Assembly: GCF_944380985.1 (NCBI RefSeq)
Contig: NZ_CALWJJ010000004.1
Coordinates: 1-64,000 of the forward strand
Origin: an uncultured Agathobaculum sp.
Lineage (GTDB): Bacteria > Bacillota > Clostridia > Oscillospirales > Butyricicoccaceae
Length of the DNA stretch: 64,000 bases
Direction of reading: 5' to 3'
Part shown: positions 6,933-17,364 of the stretch, piece after piece
Layout: every line of letters starts with the position of its first letter
Position numbering within the stretch: the first letter of the stretch is position 1
The notes under the pieces: generated by a model
Databases searched by the model: none
Told to the model about the DNA's origin: nothing
Seen by the model: only the letters and a program-made list of their open reading frames with translations
Position numbers and translations under genes: made by a program

Positions 6933-7453
6933 AATTAATCCGTAAAGCGAAAGATGAACGTGTGATCGCCGAAGTCAACCGCATTTACAAGATTGGGTTT
7001 AATTTTCTAACGGTCGGCATCCTGGCTGATATTGTGTTGCAAGTGATGAATATTCATGTAGAGGTGCACACACCGCTTGCCTCGATTAACCTGCTTGAAT
7101 TCGGCGTGGTGCTGGTCGCGCAGTTCCTGTGCTTAGCACTTATGGGGCGCAAAGGACTGATGGACGATAACGCCTATGCCGAAGCCGACCGTTACCCCTG
7201 GAAGCACTATCTCATGCAGGGCATCCTGGCAGGCGTGTCCGTATGCGTTCTGATCTGCGTGGGGCAGTATTTCAGCGGCGCGGCCTGGGCATCGTTAGGC
7301 CTGGGCTATGCTCTGCTGGTATTTCTGGTTCAACTGGTGTGCATTGTGCCACTGACCACTATAATCCTGCTGGGGATTACTTATGTTTCTTTTCGCTATG
7401 CGCTTCGCCGCCGGGTACAGAAAGAGGCGGTGCTCGGTGAGGATGACGACTAA
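6929..7453 (+). CDS. four-helix membrane protein paired with the XRE regulator (DUF6773-like)
   Basis: 174 residues. A conserved-looking N-terminus (KDERVIAEVNRIYKIGFNF) is followed by four hydrophobic segments at about 21-40, 49-70, 96-116 and 122-152, ending in a charged tail (RRRVQKEAV and GEDDD). This layout matches clostridial DUF6773-type proteins encoded beside a small XRE regulator; the family assignment is from memory and moderate. The ATG has AAGGAGGGAAGC upstream. Function unknown; by analogy the regulator would control this protein. Confidence 0.7.
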   Translation: MKLIRKAKDERVIAEVNRIYKIGFNFLTVGILADIVLQVMNIHVEVHTPLASINLLEFGVVLVAQFLCLALMGRKGLMDDNAYAEADRYPWKHYLMQGILAGVSVCVLICVGQYFSGAAWASLGLGYALLVFLVQLVCIVPLTTIILLGITYVSFRYALRRRVQKEAVLGEDDD

Positions 7454-7530
7454 TTAGGCTGTTTGCCGTACATGGACTGTCTACAATTCACAATATTTTA
7501 ACAGGATGTAACCAAATTGTCGTTGAAGCC

Positions 7531-7559
7531 TTGCACTTTTCCAGATAAAATAATATACA
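7531..7559 (+). promoter_or_regulatory. sigma-A promoter of citrate synthase
   Basis: TTGCAC at 7531-7536, 17 bases, TATACA at 7554-7559, 29 bases before the ATG. Confidence 0.65.
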
Positions 7560-7593
7560 TGGGGTAGTATACTTTGGAAAAGGAGGATATAAG

Positions 7594-8961
7594 ATGACAG
7601 CAGAACAGAACATCCTGCAAACGACGCCGCATGTAGAGGCACTGGCCGAGCTGTGCCGGCAGCACGATAAGATTGACGCACAGCTCTATAAGGAATACGA
7701 TGTCAAGCGCGGCCTGCGTGACCTAAATGGCGAGGGTGTACTTGCGGGGCTGACCAACATTTCGGACATTATCTCCAAAAAGGAAGTGGACGGCAAACTC
7801 GTTCCCTGCGATGGCGAACTGTACTATCGCGGCATCCGCATCAACGACCTGGTGCAGGGCTTTATGAAAGATGGCCGCCGGGGATATGAGGAGGTCGCCT
7901 ATCTGCTGTTGTTCGGCGAGCTGCCGGATGCCAAGCGGCTGAGTGAGTTTAAAAACTTACTTGCGCAGGGCCGTACGCTGCCGACCAACTTTACGCGTGA
8001 CGTCATCATGAAAGCGCCTCCGCGCGATATGATGAACAGCCTGTCGCGCAGCGTGCTAACACTCGCTTCTTATGATGATTATGCAGACGACATCAGCCTG
8101 CCGAACGTACTGCGCCAGTGCCTAATGCTGATTTCCGTCTTCCCTCTGCTCGCGGTTTATTCCTACCATGCCTATAATCATTATGAGTGTGGCGGTAGCA
8201 TGTACATCCATTACCCATCGGACAGCCTATCCACGGCCTCCAACTTCCTGCGTATATTGCGGCCTGATATGAAGTACACGCCGCTCGAGTCGACCGTGCT
8301 CGACCTGGCGCTCGTGCTGCATATGGAGCACGGCGGTGGCAATAATTCGGCGTTCACCACCCATGTGGTGACCTCGTCTGGAACGGACACCTATTCGGTG
8401 ATCTCGGCTGCGCTCGGCTCGCTCAAGGGTCCGAAGCACGGCGGCGCGAACTACAAGGTCGTGCAGATGTTTGAGGATCTGAAGAAGAACGTGGCCGACA
8501 CCTCAGATGAGGAAGCGGTAGCCGATTATCTGGAGCGTCTGGTGCGAGGTGAGGCATTTGATCATAAGGGTCTGATTTATGGTCTCGGCCATGCGGTGTA
8601 CTCGATTTCCGATCCGCGCGCGCAGGTGTTCAAATCTTTTGTCGGCCAATTAGCGCACGAAAAGGGACGGGATGCGGACTTTACGCTGTACTCCACCGTA
8701 GCCCGTCTCGCGTCCGAGGTTATCGCGCGGGAGCGGCATATCTACAAGGGCGTGTCCGCAAACGTGGATTTTTACTCGGGCTTTGTCTATTCGATGCTCG
8801 ATCTGCCGCCCGAGTTGTATACACCGGTGTTTGCGATTGCGCGCATTGTCGGCTGGAGTGCGCACCGGCTCGAGGAGCTGGTTAACTCGGATAAGATTAT
8901 CCGCCCGGCTTACCGTAGCGTGCAGCCTGCGGTGCAGTATAAGCCGCTTGGCGAGCGCTGA
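7594..8961 (+). CDS. gltA: citrate synthase
   Basis: Condenses acetyl-CoA with oxaloacetate to citrate. The 455-residue length is that of the clostridial citrate/2-methylcitrate synthase group, slightly longer than the 370-430 of most bacterial forms. Active-site residues are visible: His246 in HMEHGGGNNSAF, His282 in GPKHGGAN and His333 in GLGHAVYSISDPRA. ATG 7594 has AAAGGAGG 7 bases upstream. No other TCA-cycle gene is next to it, so it may feed glutamate synthesis in an incomplete cycle (inference). The dehydrogenase gene follows after 33 bases and may be co-transcribed. Confidence 0.93.
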   Translation: MTAEQNILQTTPHVEALAELCRQHDKIDAQLYKEYDVKRGLRDLNGEGVLAGLTNISDIISKKEVDGKLVPCDGELYYRGIRINDLVQGFMKDGRRGYEEVAYLLLFGELPDAKRLSEFKNLLAQGRTLPTNFTRDVIMKAPPRDMMNSLSRSVLTLASYDDYADDISLPNVLRQCLMLISVFPLLAVYSYHAYNHYECGGSMYIHYPSDSLSTASNFLRILRPDMKYTPLESTVLDLALVLHMEHGGGNNSAFTTHVVTSSGTDTYSVISAALGSLKGPKHGGANYKVVQMFEDLKKNVADTSDEEAVADYLERLVRGEAFDHKGLIYGLGHAVYSISDPRAQVFKSFVGQLAHEKGRDADFTLYSTVARLASEVIARERHIYKGVSANVDFYSGFVYSMLDLPPELYTPVFAIARIVGWSAHRLEELVNSDKIIRPAYRSVQPAVQYKPLGER

Positions 8962-8994
8962 GCAAAGCACAGAGTATGAGGAGGAGAAAGGATT

Positions 8995-9852
8995 ATGAAA
9001 AAGATCGGTTTTATCGGTGTGGGCGTTATGGGGCGATCAATGGTCAGAAATCTACTGAAAGCGGGCTATGAGGTGGCGGTCTACTCGCGCACCAAATCCA
9101 AGCTAACGGATTTTCTGGCGGAGACCGGCGTGCAGTGGTGCGATACCGCGGCAGCCTGCGCGGCCGGGCGTGACGTTGTTATCACCATGGTCGGCTATCC
9201 GCAGGATGTAGAGCAGGTCTATTTTGGCGAAAACGGCATTCTGGCAAGCGCGCGGGCGGGCGCCTATCTGATTGATATGACGACTACCGACCCTGCGCTC
9301 TCGGTGCGCATTGCGGCGCAGGGGAGCGCGCGCGGCCTGCATGTGTTGGACGCGCCCGTTTCGGGCGGCGACACCGGGGCGAAAAACGGCACGCTGTCCA
9401 TCATGGTAGGCGGAGAACAGGCGGACTTTGATACCTGCCTGCCCGTATTTCAGGCCATGGGCACGCAGATCGTATACGAAGGCCCGGCAGGCGCAGGCCA
9501 GCATACCAAAATGGCAAATCAGATTGCGATCGCGGGCACGATCGCGGGCGTGTGCGAGGCGCTCAGCTATGCCGAGCGCGCGGGGCTTGATCCGGACAAG
9601 CTGCTTGCCAGCATTTCCAAGGGTGCGGCGGGTTCGTGGCAGATGGAGAACCTGATGCCCAAGATGGTGCGGGAGGATTACGCTCCGGGTTTCTTCCTCA
9701 AGCACTTTATCAAGGATATGAAGATAGCCCAGCAGCAGGAGGGCACACTGCCGGTGCTCGAGCGGGTGTGCGCTATGTATGCCGATCTGGAGGAAAAGGG
9801 GATGGGCGACCTTGGCACGCAGGCGCTCATCCGCTACTACCGCAGCAAGTGA
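8995..9852 (+). CDS. NAD(P)-dependent beta-hydroxyacid dehydrogenase (3-hydroxyisobutyrate / tartronate semialdehyde reductase type)
   Basis: 285 residues. N-terminal Rossmann domain with GFIGVGVMGRSMVRNLLKAG (nucleotide loop GxGxMG), a substrate-binding DAPVSGGDTGAKNGTL at about 119-133 and the catalytic lysine Lys172 in GQHTKMANQ. Family members interconvert a 3-hydroxyacid and its semialdehyde; the substrate cannot be fixed from sequence. ATG 8995 follows GAGGAGAAAGG. It shares a direction and short gap with citrate synthase and ends at a bidirectional terminator. Confidence 0.85.
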   Translation: MKKIGFIGVGVMGRSMVRNLLKAGYEVAVYSRTKSKLTDFLAETGVQWCDTAAACAAGRDVVITMVGYPQDVEQVYFGENGILASARAGAYLIDMTTTDPALSVRIAAQGSARGLHVLDAPVSGGDTGAKNGTLSIMVGGEQADFDTCLPVFQAMGTQIVYEGPAGAGQHTKMANQIAIAGTIAGVCEALSYAERAGLDPDKLLASISKGAAGSWQMENLMPKMVREDYAPGFFLKHFIKDMKIAQQQEGTLPVLERVCAMYADLEEKGMGDLGTQALIRYYRSK

Positions 9853-9873
9853 TGCGCATCCGGCGATCAGAAC

Positions 9874-9912
9874 AAAACAAAAGCCGCAGGCATTGCCTGC
9901 GGCTTTTGTTTT
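9874..9912. terminator. bidirectional terminator
   Basis: Near-perfect stem of about 17 bp with a 4-base loop, AAAACAAAAGCCGCAGG and its complement, flanked by A and T runs. It serves the hydroxyacid dehydrogenase (plus) and the Gfo/Idh/MocA gene (minus). Confidence 0.88.
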
Positions 9913-9919
9913 GTATCTG

Positions 9920-10939
9920 TCAGTACTCGACCTTGACGGCCTTGCCGGAGTGGAACGAATCTGTGATTGCATAGGTGACGACGGTTGCGCGGGTGCCGTC
10001 ATAAACGGTCAGCTCGGGCCTGCGGTCTTTCTGCACGCAGTCGATAAAATCGATCATTTCGAGCAGGTAGGCTTCGGCAAAGCGCTGCGGGAAGTTTTCC
10101 ACAATCTCCTGCCGCGCGCCATACTTGTCGTATACCATTACGCGGTCCTTCCACGGCACGCCGGCAACACGCAGGTGGCCCTCGGTGCCGACGATTTCGG
10201 TCTCGGTGTGGTAGCCGTGCGGCGCGGTGCGGCCAACGTGCAGAAAGGCCACGGTGCCGTTGTCGAACTTGAGCATGGCCATGCCGGTTTCAGTGTCGCC
10301 GTTTTCAGTGAACTCAGGATGCTTGAACGTTGTGCCCGCGGCGTAGACCTCGGTCACTTCACCGCCGAGGAACCAGCGCATGAGGTCGATGTCATGCGAG
10401 GCAGCGTCGATAAAAATGCCGCCCGAGGTCTTGGAAAATTTGATGCAGCTTTCGACCAGCTCCTCAGGATCGAGGCCGGTCGCCTTAACCAGATAGGGCT
10501 TGCCGATCCGGTTGGCGTTAATCTGCGCCTTGGCGTCCGCATAGGAGGGATCGTAGCGGCGCATGAAGCCGAGGAAGAACACCTTATCCGGGTGGCGCTC
10601 GACCGCGGCCTCGGCGCGTTTACACTCTTCGAGCGAACAGCCGAGCGGCTTGTCGGTGAACACATGCTTGCCTGCGTCAAGCGCGTACTCGATCATCCAG
10701 CAGTGTTCGGGTGAGGAGGAAACGATGACGACCGCTTCGATGTCGGCCTCGTCGACCATTTTTTTATAATCAGCCGTGGTGAAATCGACCTTGAGATAAT
10801 CCCTTGCCCAGTCAAGCTCTTTCTGCTCGAGCGAGCAGGCTGCAACCAGCTGGCAGCCGGGGATCTTGAACGCCAGATTTTCCGCATGGACTGCGCCCAA
10901 ACGCCCCAGCCCGACAATGCCGACTTTGACTTCTTTCAT
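9920..10939 (-). CDS. Gfo/Idh/MocA-family oxidoreductase
   Basis: 339 residues with an N-terminal NAD(P) Rossmann fold (VGIVGLGRLGAVHAEN), the lysine motif TDKPLG at about 95-100 and a C-terminal substrate domain that includes GFMRRYDPSYADAK, GGIFIDAASHDIDLMRWFLGG (His in SHDID is the usual catalytic or metal-site position) and a beta-sheet region. It resembles inositol 2-dehydrogenase and scyllo-inositol dehydrogenases, but the substrate is uncertain. AAAGGAGAAACGGT precedes the ATG. It stands alone, transcribed away from the heat-shock operon. Confidence 0.85.
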   Translation of the reverse strand: MKEVKVGIVGLGRLGAVHAENLAFKIPGCQLVAACSLEQKELDWARDYLKVDFTTADYKKMVDEADIEAVVIVSSSPEHCWMIEYALDAGKHVFTDKPLGCSLEECKRAEAAVERHPDKVFFLGFMRRYDPSYADAKAQINANRIGKPYLVKATGLDPEELVESCIKFSKTSGGIFIDAASHDIDLMRWFLGGEVTEVYAAGTTFKHPEFTENGDTETGMAMLKFDNGTVAFLHVGRTAPHGYHTETEIVGTEGHLRVAGVPWKDRVMVYDKYGARQEIVENFPQRFAEAYLLEMIDFIDCVQKDRRPELTVYDGTRATVVTYAITDSFHSGKAVKVEY

Positions 10940-11013
10940 ACCGTTTCTCCTTTTTGATGTGGAATAAATTCTCTTATGCTGCAGCGGTATGGCCGCGCTG
11001 CTCTTCGCTTATA

Positions 11014-11042
11014 ATCATACCACTGGCTGCGGCGTCGCGCAA
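11014..11042 (-). promoter_or_regulatory. promoter of the Gfo/Idh/MocA gene
   Basis: Minus strand TTGCGC, 17 bases, TATGAT with an upstream TGG (extended -10); plus-strand 11037-11042 and 11014-11019. The stretch 11043-11158 between this and the hrcA promoter shows nothing else. Confidence 0.6.
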
Positions 11043-11158
11043 GCGGCAAACGATTAAATGGCTGCAGCACGGCGCATATTTTCGGCCGGATTTAGCAGTC
11101 CAGCCCGGCAGGTGATAACATGCTGCCAATCATTTAACAAAATATTCATAAACGGCAC

Positions 11159-11187
11159 TTGACTTTGCCTGCTTGCAGTGGTAAATT
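11159..11187 (+). promoter_or_regulatory. sigma-A promoter of the hrcA operon
   Basis: TTGACT at 11159-11164, 17 bases, TAAATT at 11182-11187, immediately before the CIRCE operator, the usual heat-shock class I layout. Confidence 0.75.
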
Positions 11188-11191
11188 TAGT

Positions 11192-11218
11192 TTAGCACTC
11201 AAGGGAGTGGAGTGCTAA
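11192..11218. promoter_or_regulatory. CIRCE operator (HrcA binding site)
   Basis: Perfect TTAGCACTC-N9-GAGTGCTAA. HrcA binds this inverted repeat and represses the operon until heat shock inactivates it. It lies right behind the -10 box and 25 bases before the hrcA start, and it overlaps the transcription start. Confidence 0.97.
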
Positions 11219-11242
11219 GCCAAAGGAAAGGAGTCCGCTTCG

Positions 11243-12289
11243 GTGGAGCTTTCGGAACGCAAGAAGCAAATATTAAAGGCAATCATCGGGGATTATATCC
11301 GCACGGCCGAGCCGGTCGGTTCCAAATCCCTGACCGAGGGGCATTCCCTCCCGTTTTCCTCCGCTACCATCCGCAACGAAATGAGCGAGCTGGAGGAGAT
11401 GGGCTATCTGGAAAAACCGCATACATCTGCTGGGCGCATTCCCTCACCGCAGGGCTATCGATTGTATGTTGACGAGCTGATGGAGCAGCCGCCGGATGAC
11501 GGCGAAGAGGACACAGGCTTGCAAAATATGATACACACAAAGGTGCGCGAGCTTGATCGTCTCATTCAGGAAGCCGGCAGGATCATCTCGAGCCTGACCA
11601 ATTATGCATCGGTCGCCGTCACCCCGGCGATGACGCAGATTTCCATTCGGCAATTTGAGATCATCGCGGTGGATAAAATGAACTTTGTCATTGTGGTGGT
11701 GACCGATTCGGGTACGGTGAAAAACAAGATGGTCCGCACCATGGCTGACGTTTCGAAAGACGAGGCCGAGCTTTTGACCTATGTGCTCAATCAGACGCTG
11801 ACCGGTCTGCCGCTCAGCCACATCACGGCCGAGCGGTTCGATATTGTGCGCCGCGCTGCCGGGCTGACCGCGCTGCTTGCGCCGGTAGCCGAATATGTTG
11901 CTGAGCTGATCGAGGAGCTGAGCGACCAGCAGGTATTTCTTGAGGGGGCGAGCAAGCTGCTTCGCTTTCCAGAATATCGTGATATGCAAAAGGCACAGAC
12001 ACTGCTCGATTATATGGAGGACGACCGTAGGCACCTGCTGCCGGCAACGCGCAAGATCGACGGCATTCAGTTTTTCATCGGGCCGGAGAACGGCGAAAAC
12101 CCGCTGAGCGATACCTCGGCCATATACGCGAAATACGACATTGGCAAGATCGGGCAGGGCGTGATTGGTATTGTGGGGCCAACCCGCATGGATTACGCCA
12201 AGCTGTCCGCCCAGCTCAGCCATTTTGCCAAGGAACTGAACCGGCTGATTGCTGAAACGTTTTTGGATAAAAAAGACGGGGAGCACTGA
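11243..12289 (+). CDS. hrcA: heat-inducible transcription repressor HrcA
   Basis: 348-residue repressor of class I heat-shock genes. N-terminal winged helix with LSERKKQILKAIIGDYIRTAEPVGSKSL and SSATIRNEMSELEEMGYLEKPHTSAGRIPS (both are family signatures, quoted in parts as LSERKKQILKAII and TSAGRIPS), a GAF-like middle and a C-terminal dimerisation part ending in the typical IGPTRMDYAKL. The start is GTG 11243 with AAAGGAGTCC upstream. HrcA depends on GroE chaperonin in known species; groESL is not in this window. First gene of hrcA-grpE-dnaK-dnaJ. Confidence 0.96.
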   Translation: MELSERKKQILKAIIGDYIRTAEPVGSKSLTEGHSLPFSSATIRNEMSELEEMGYLEKPHTSAGRIPSPQGYRLYVDELMEQPPDDGEEDTGLQNMIHTKVRELDRLIQEAGRIISSLTNYASVAVTPAMTQISIRQFEIIAVDKMNFVIVVVTDSGTVKNKMVRTMADVSKDEAELLTYVLNQTLTGLPLSHITAERFDIVRRAAGLTALLAPVAEYVAELIEELSDQQVFLEGASKLLRFPEYRDMQKAQTLLDYMEDDRRHLLPATRKIDGIQFFIGPENGENPLSDTSAIYAKYDIGKIGQGVIGIVGPTRMDYAKLSAQLSHFAKELNRLIAETFLDKKDGEH

Positions 12290-12320
12290 CTTTTCGTGAC
12301 AAACGGAGGCATGAAACGAC

Positions 12321-12899
12321 ATGAGTAAAAAGAAGCAGGCGGAAGCCGCCGAGGCTGAGTACAAGACCGAAGAACAGGCGGCGGACACTGCCGCCGATCA
12401 GACGGCAGAGGACACTACCGCCGCTCAGCCCGAGCCGGTCGGGCAGGCATCCGACGTACAGCCGGGCGAGGACTGGAAAGCAAAGTTTGACGAACTCAAT
12501 GATCGCTATCTGCGCATGGCGGCGGAATACGATAACTTCCGCAAGCGCAGCCAGCGCGAGCGCGAGCAGGCATACACTGACGCGGTCGGCCGCGCGGTGA
12601 CCGCGCTGCTTCCGACTTACGACAATCTCGAGCGCGCGCTCAAAGCGGAGACTGCCGACTCTGAATATAAAAAAGGCGTAGAACTGACCATGAATCAGCT
12701 GATCGAAAGCCTTAAGGGGCTGAACGTCACGCTGATCGGGGCTGACGTGGGCACTGCTTTTGACCCCAACTTCCACAATGCAGTTATGCATGTGGAGGAT
12801 GTTGCACTTGGCGAGAGTGTCATTGCCGAAGTGTTCCAACAAGGCTTTCAGATCGGCGATAAGGTGATCCGGCACGCGATGGTTAAGGTTGCAAACTAA
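12321..12899 (+). CDS. grpE: nucleotide exchange factor GrpE
   Basis: 192-residue homodimeric cochaperone that releases ADP from DnaK. A disordered, acidic, Ala/Glu-rich N-terminus (1-50) is followed by the long coiled coil containing DRYLRMAAEYDNFRKRSQRE and by the C-terminal beta domain with FDPNFHNAVMHVED and VIRHAMVKVAN, the conserved end of the family. ATG 12321 follows ACGGAGGC, 31 bases after hrcA. The 175-base gap to dnaK carries hairpins. Confidence 0.95.
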   Translation: MSKKKQAEAAEAEYKTEEQAADTAADQTAEDTTAAQPEPVGQASDVQPGEDWKAKFDELNDRYLRMAAEYDNFRKRSQREREQAYTDAVGRAVTALLPTYDNLERALKAETADSEYKKGVELTMNQLIESLKGLNVTLIGADVGTAFDPNFHNAVMHVEDVALGESVIAEVFQQGFQIGDKVIRHAMVKVAN

Positions 12900-12968
12900 G
12901 CATACGGCTTGGGGAGGCAACTTATGGTGCCCGTATGCCGCCATTGAAGCGGATAACACGGGCAAGCA

Positions 12969-12995
12969 GAAGCCGGTAAACACGCTTCCGGCTTT
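12969..12995 (+). other. hairpin between grpE and dnaK
   Basis: A 7-bp stem AAGCCGG/CCGGCTT followed by a weak T-containing tail, inside the 175-base grpE-dnaK gap. It may be a partial terminator or an RNA processing site that sets dnaK levels apart from hrcA-grpE; this is inference. Confidence 0.35.
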
Positions 12996-13029
12996 GGGTT
13001 TTGATACGCGCCGGCTGGCGTGATGATAA

Positions 13030-14928
<1,899 letters not shown>

Positions 14929-14987
14929 GTGACCCGATAAGGTCGTGGGGGAAGGTCGCAATGCGGCATTCTCCGCGTTCAGGCGAA

Positions 14988-15007
14988 AGGCGCGCCCCGG
15001 CGCGCCT
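14988..15007. other. GC-rich palindrome between dnaK and dnaJ
   Basis: AGGCGCGCC-CC-GGCGCGCCT, 9-bp arms, 26 bases before the dnaJ start and without a T tail. It would form a stable hairpin in the mRNA and could slow polymerase or protect the upstream message. Confidence 0.45.
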
Positions 15008-15033
15008 ATCCCCTTGTATAGAGGACTGATTTT

Positions 15034-16179
15034 ATGGCAGATAAAAGAGATTATTACGAGGTGCTTGGCGTTCAGAAGGGCGCGAGTGAGGATGAGATCA
15101 GAAAGTCCTACCGCCGGCTGGCACGCAAATATCACCCCGATTTAAATAAGAATAACCCAGAGGCAGCGGACAAATTCAAAGAGGTCAACGAGGCCTACGA
15201 GGTGCTGTCTGACAAGGATAAGCGCGCCAGATATGATCAGTTTGGCTTTGCGGGTGTCGATCCAAACTATGGCGGCGGCGCAGGAGCGGGCGGATTTGGC
15301 GGGTTTGACATGGGCGACCTCGGCGATCTATTCGGCTCATTTTTCGGTGGCTTTGGCGGCGGGCGCACGCAGCGCCGTAACGCGCCGCAGCGCGGCGAGT
15401 CGATCCGACAGAGCATCATTCTTTCGTTTGAAGAGGCGGCTTTCGGCTGTGAAAAAGAGATTTCGGTGAATCGTATTGAGAGCTGTGATGAATGCGGTGG
15501 CACAGGCGCTGCTAAAGGCACGAGCGTCGAGACCTGCCCGAACTGCCGCGGTACCGGCACGGTGACCCAGGCCCAGCGCACACCGCTCGGCATGTTCCAA
15601 ACGCAATCCGCTTGCCCGAACTGCCGCGGTACGGGCAAGATCATCAAAAAGCCGTGCGCCAAGTGCGGTGGACAGGGCCGTGTGCGTAAGTCGCGCAAAT
15701 TTAAGGTCAACATTCCAGCCGGTATTGATGATGGGCAGTCTATCCAGCAGCGCGGGCAGGGCAACGCGGGCATCAACGGCGGTCCGGCGGGCGATCTGTT
15801 CGTTACTGTGTCCATCCGTCCGCATCCGATCTTCACCCGTGAGGGGCAGGATGTTTATGTTGAGATTCCGGTCTCGTTTACGCAGGCCGCGTTGGGCGAC
15901 ACGCTCCGCGTGCCGACGATCGACGGCCGCGTAGAATACAAGATGCCCGAGGGTACGCAGCCGGGCACGGTGTTCCGCATGAAAGGTAAGGGAATCCAAA
16001 ATGTGAGTGGTCGTGGCCGCGGCGATCAGTATGTGCGCGTGAGCATTGAAGTGCCGCGGGGACTGTCTGACAAGCAGAAGCATCTGCTGCGTGAGTTTGA
16101 AGAAATGGCGACCGATGAAAACCAGTCCAAGCGTAAGGGGTTCTGGGATAAAGTCAAAGATGCGTTTAGCGAAAAATAA
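15034..16179 (+). CDS. dnaJ: chaperone DnaJ (Hsp40)
   Basis: 381-residue cochaperone that delivers substrates to DnaK and stimulates its ATPase. Domains in order: J domain 1-70 with the essential HPD in [10 protein letters not shown]; a Gly/Phe-rich linker 75-115; a zinc domain with four CxxCxGxG motifs ([16 protein letters not shown] twice, CAKCGGQG) at about 150-215; and the C-terminal substrate-binding beta domains. Start ATG 15034 after AGAGGAC. Last gene of the operon, followed by a perfect terminator. Confidence 0.97.
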   Translation: MADKRDYYEVLGVQKGASEDEIRKSYRRLARKYHPDLNKNNPEAADKFKEVNEAYEVLSDKDKRARYDQFGFAGVDPNYGGGAGAGGFGGFDMGDLGDLFGSFFGGFGGGRTQRRNAPQRGESIRQSIILSFEEAAFGCEKEISVNRIESCDECGGTGAAKGTSVETCPNCRGTGTVTQAQRTPLGMFQTQSACPNCRGTGKIIKKPCAKCGGQGRVRKSRKFKVNIPAGIDDGQSIQQRGQGNAGINGGPAGDLFVTVSIRPHPIFTREGQDVYVEIPVSFTQAALGDTLRVPTIDGRVEYKMPEGTQPGTVFRMKGKGIQNVSGRGRGDQYVRVSIEVPRGLSDKQKHLLREFEEMATDENQSKRKGFWDKVKDAFSEK

Positions 16180-16184
16180 GTTGC

Positions 16185-16220
16185 AAAAAGGCTTGGAAGC
16201 TATAGCTTCCAAGCCTTTTT
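16185..16220. terminator. terminator of the heat-shock operon
   Basis: Perfect 18-bp inverted repeat (AAAAAGGCTTGGAAGCTA and complement, no unpaired loop), flanked by A5 and T5. It also faces the end of the minus-strand IolG-like gene. Confidence 0.9.
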
Positions 16221-16221
16221 C

Positions 16222-17229
16222 TTATTGGTAGAGCGCGGGTTTTCCCATCATCTGAATGGGGCAGAACTGTTCTGTGCCACGCGAGCGGTTAAGTGCGTCT
16301 GCCGCCACGCAGGCGGCGTAGCCGTCCCAGGCGGAGGGGCCGTCTGGCGCGCCGGACATGGCAAGCGAGTTGACCCAGTGTGTCAACTCGATGTCGTAGG
16401 CTTCGACAAAGCGGTCTTTCCAGTCGGTCAGGATGGGGAAGGAGCGGGCGGCATGTGCGCGTGTGACAACCGCATACGGGTCGGGCAGATTGACCGTTCC
16501 CTTTTCGCACACCACCTGGCATTGGATGTCATAGCCGTAGGCATCTGCGACCTGCACCTCGACGTCAATGCGTGCACCCGATCTAGTTTTTAGCAGCACG
16601 ATTTGGGGATTGTCATAGCCTTTGGTCGAGCAGGCAGACTGCCGCACCTTGAGCACCTGCCCGCTCTCATATTCGTCCGACAGCAGCCAGCGGCAGATGT
16701 CTAGCTCGTGGATCGCAACATTGGATACGCCCATTTCGGTCTGAAAGCCGTCTGGCTGGCAAACGTTACGGTGACAGGCATGAATCATCAACGGTGCACC
16801 GAGTGTGCCTGAGTCGATGATACGCTTCATCTCGGCGTAGCCGCGGTCATAGCGGCGCATAAAACCGACCTGCACCAATCGACTGCCGTGCGCAAGCTCA
16901 GCTTGGATGATTTTTTCACAGTCCGCTGCGTTCTGCGCTAGCGGCTTTTCGCAGAACACATATTTGCCATGCGCCAGACTTTTGAGCACATAGTCTGCGT
17001 GGCTCGGGTCAGACGAGGCGATGACAACCGCCTGCACCTCGGGAGCGGCGATCAGCGCCTCGCCGTTCGCATAGGCGCGGATGCCATCGTACATGGCGGC
17101 GGTTTTGACGGCCGCCTCTTCAAAATAGTCGGCGCAGGCAACGACCTGGCAGCCAGGCACCAGATCGTGCAGGCGGCGGATGTGGTCGCGTCCGATCGCG
17201 CCGCAGCCGATAACACCAATGTTTAGCAT
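16222..17229 (-). CDS. iolG: inositol 2-dehydrogenase-like oxidoreductase (Gfo/Idh/MocA)
   Basis: 335 residues. NAD-binding GVIGCGAIGRDHIRR at the N-terminus, the catalytic-lysine motif FCEKPLAQ at about 93-100, then GFMRRYDRGYAEMK, CHRNVC and VAIHELDICRWLL, a pattern close to inositol 2-dehydrogenases that oxidise myo-inositol to scyllo-inosose. Identification to substrate is inference. It is followed, in the same direction upstream, by a ribose-type ABC transporter with its own terminator between them, so it forms a separate transcript in the same sugar island. Weak-spaced AGGAG precedes the ATG. Confidence 0.72.
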   Translation of the reverse strand: MLNIGVIGCGAIGRDHIRRLHDLVPGCQVVACADYFEEAAVKTAAMYDGIRAYANGEALIAAPEVQAVVIASSDPSHADYVLKSLAHGKYVFCEKPLAQNAADCEKIIQAELAHGSRLVQVGFMRRYDRGYAEMKRIIDSGTLGAPLMIHACHRNVCQPDGFQTEMGVSNVAIHELDICRWLLSDEYESGQVLKVRQSACSTKGYDNPQIVLLKTRSGARIDVEVQVADAYGYDIQCQVVCEKGTVNLPDPYAVVTRAHAARSFPILTDWKDRFVEAYDIELTHWVNSLAMSGAPDGPSAWDGYAACVAADALNRSRGTEQFCPIQMMGKPALYQ

Positions 17230-17275
17230 TGTGGTCTACACTCCTTTTTGTCCATAGGTTCCGGGGATTTGCTTT

Positions 17276-17304
17276 ATTATTGCACAAACGCCGCATGCAT
17301 GCAA
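17276..17304 (-). promoter_or_regulatory. promoter of the IolG-like gene
   Basis: Minus strand TTGCAT, 17 bases, AATAAT (plus 17299-17304 and 17276-17281), about 40 bases before the start codon. Confidence 0.5.
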
Positions 17305-17315
17305 TACAGACAAGC

Positions 17316-17345
17316 AAAAAGCCTTTGCCAGGGCAAAGGCTTTTT
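17316..17345. terminator. terminator of the sugar ABC operon
   Basis: 14-bp stem AAAAAGCCTTTGCC with complement and a 2-base loop, T5 on both strands. It ends the minus-strand transporter operon before the IolG-like gene. Confidence 0.85.
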
Positions 17346-17364
17346 CTGGGTATATACAAAGTGA

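Noticed and set aside
10354..10680. Minus-strand Ser/Arg-rich open frame inside the Gfo/Idh/MocA gene
   Set aside because: A shadow in another frame of a certain gene.
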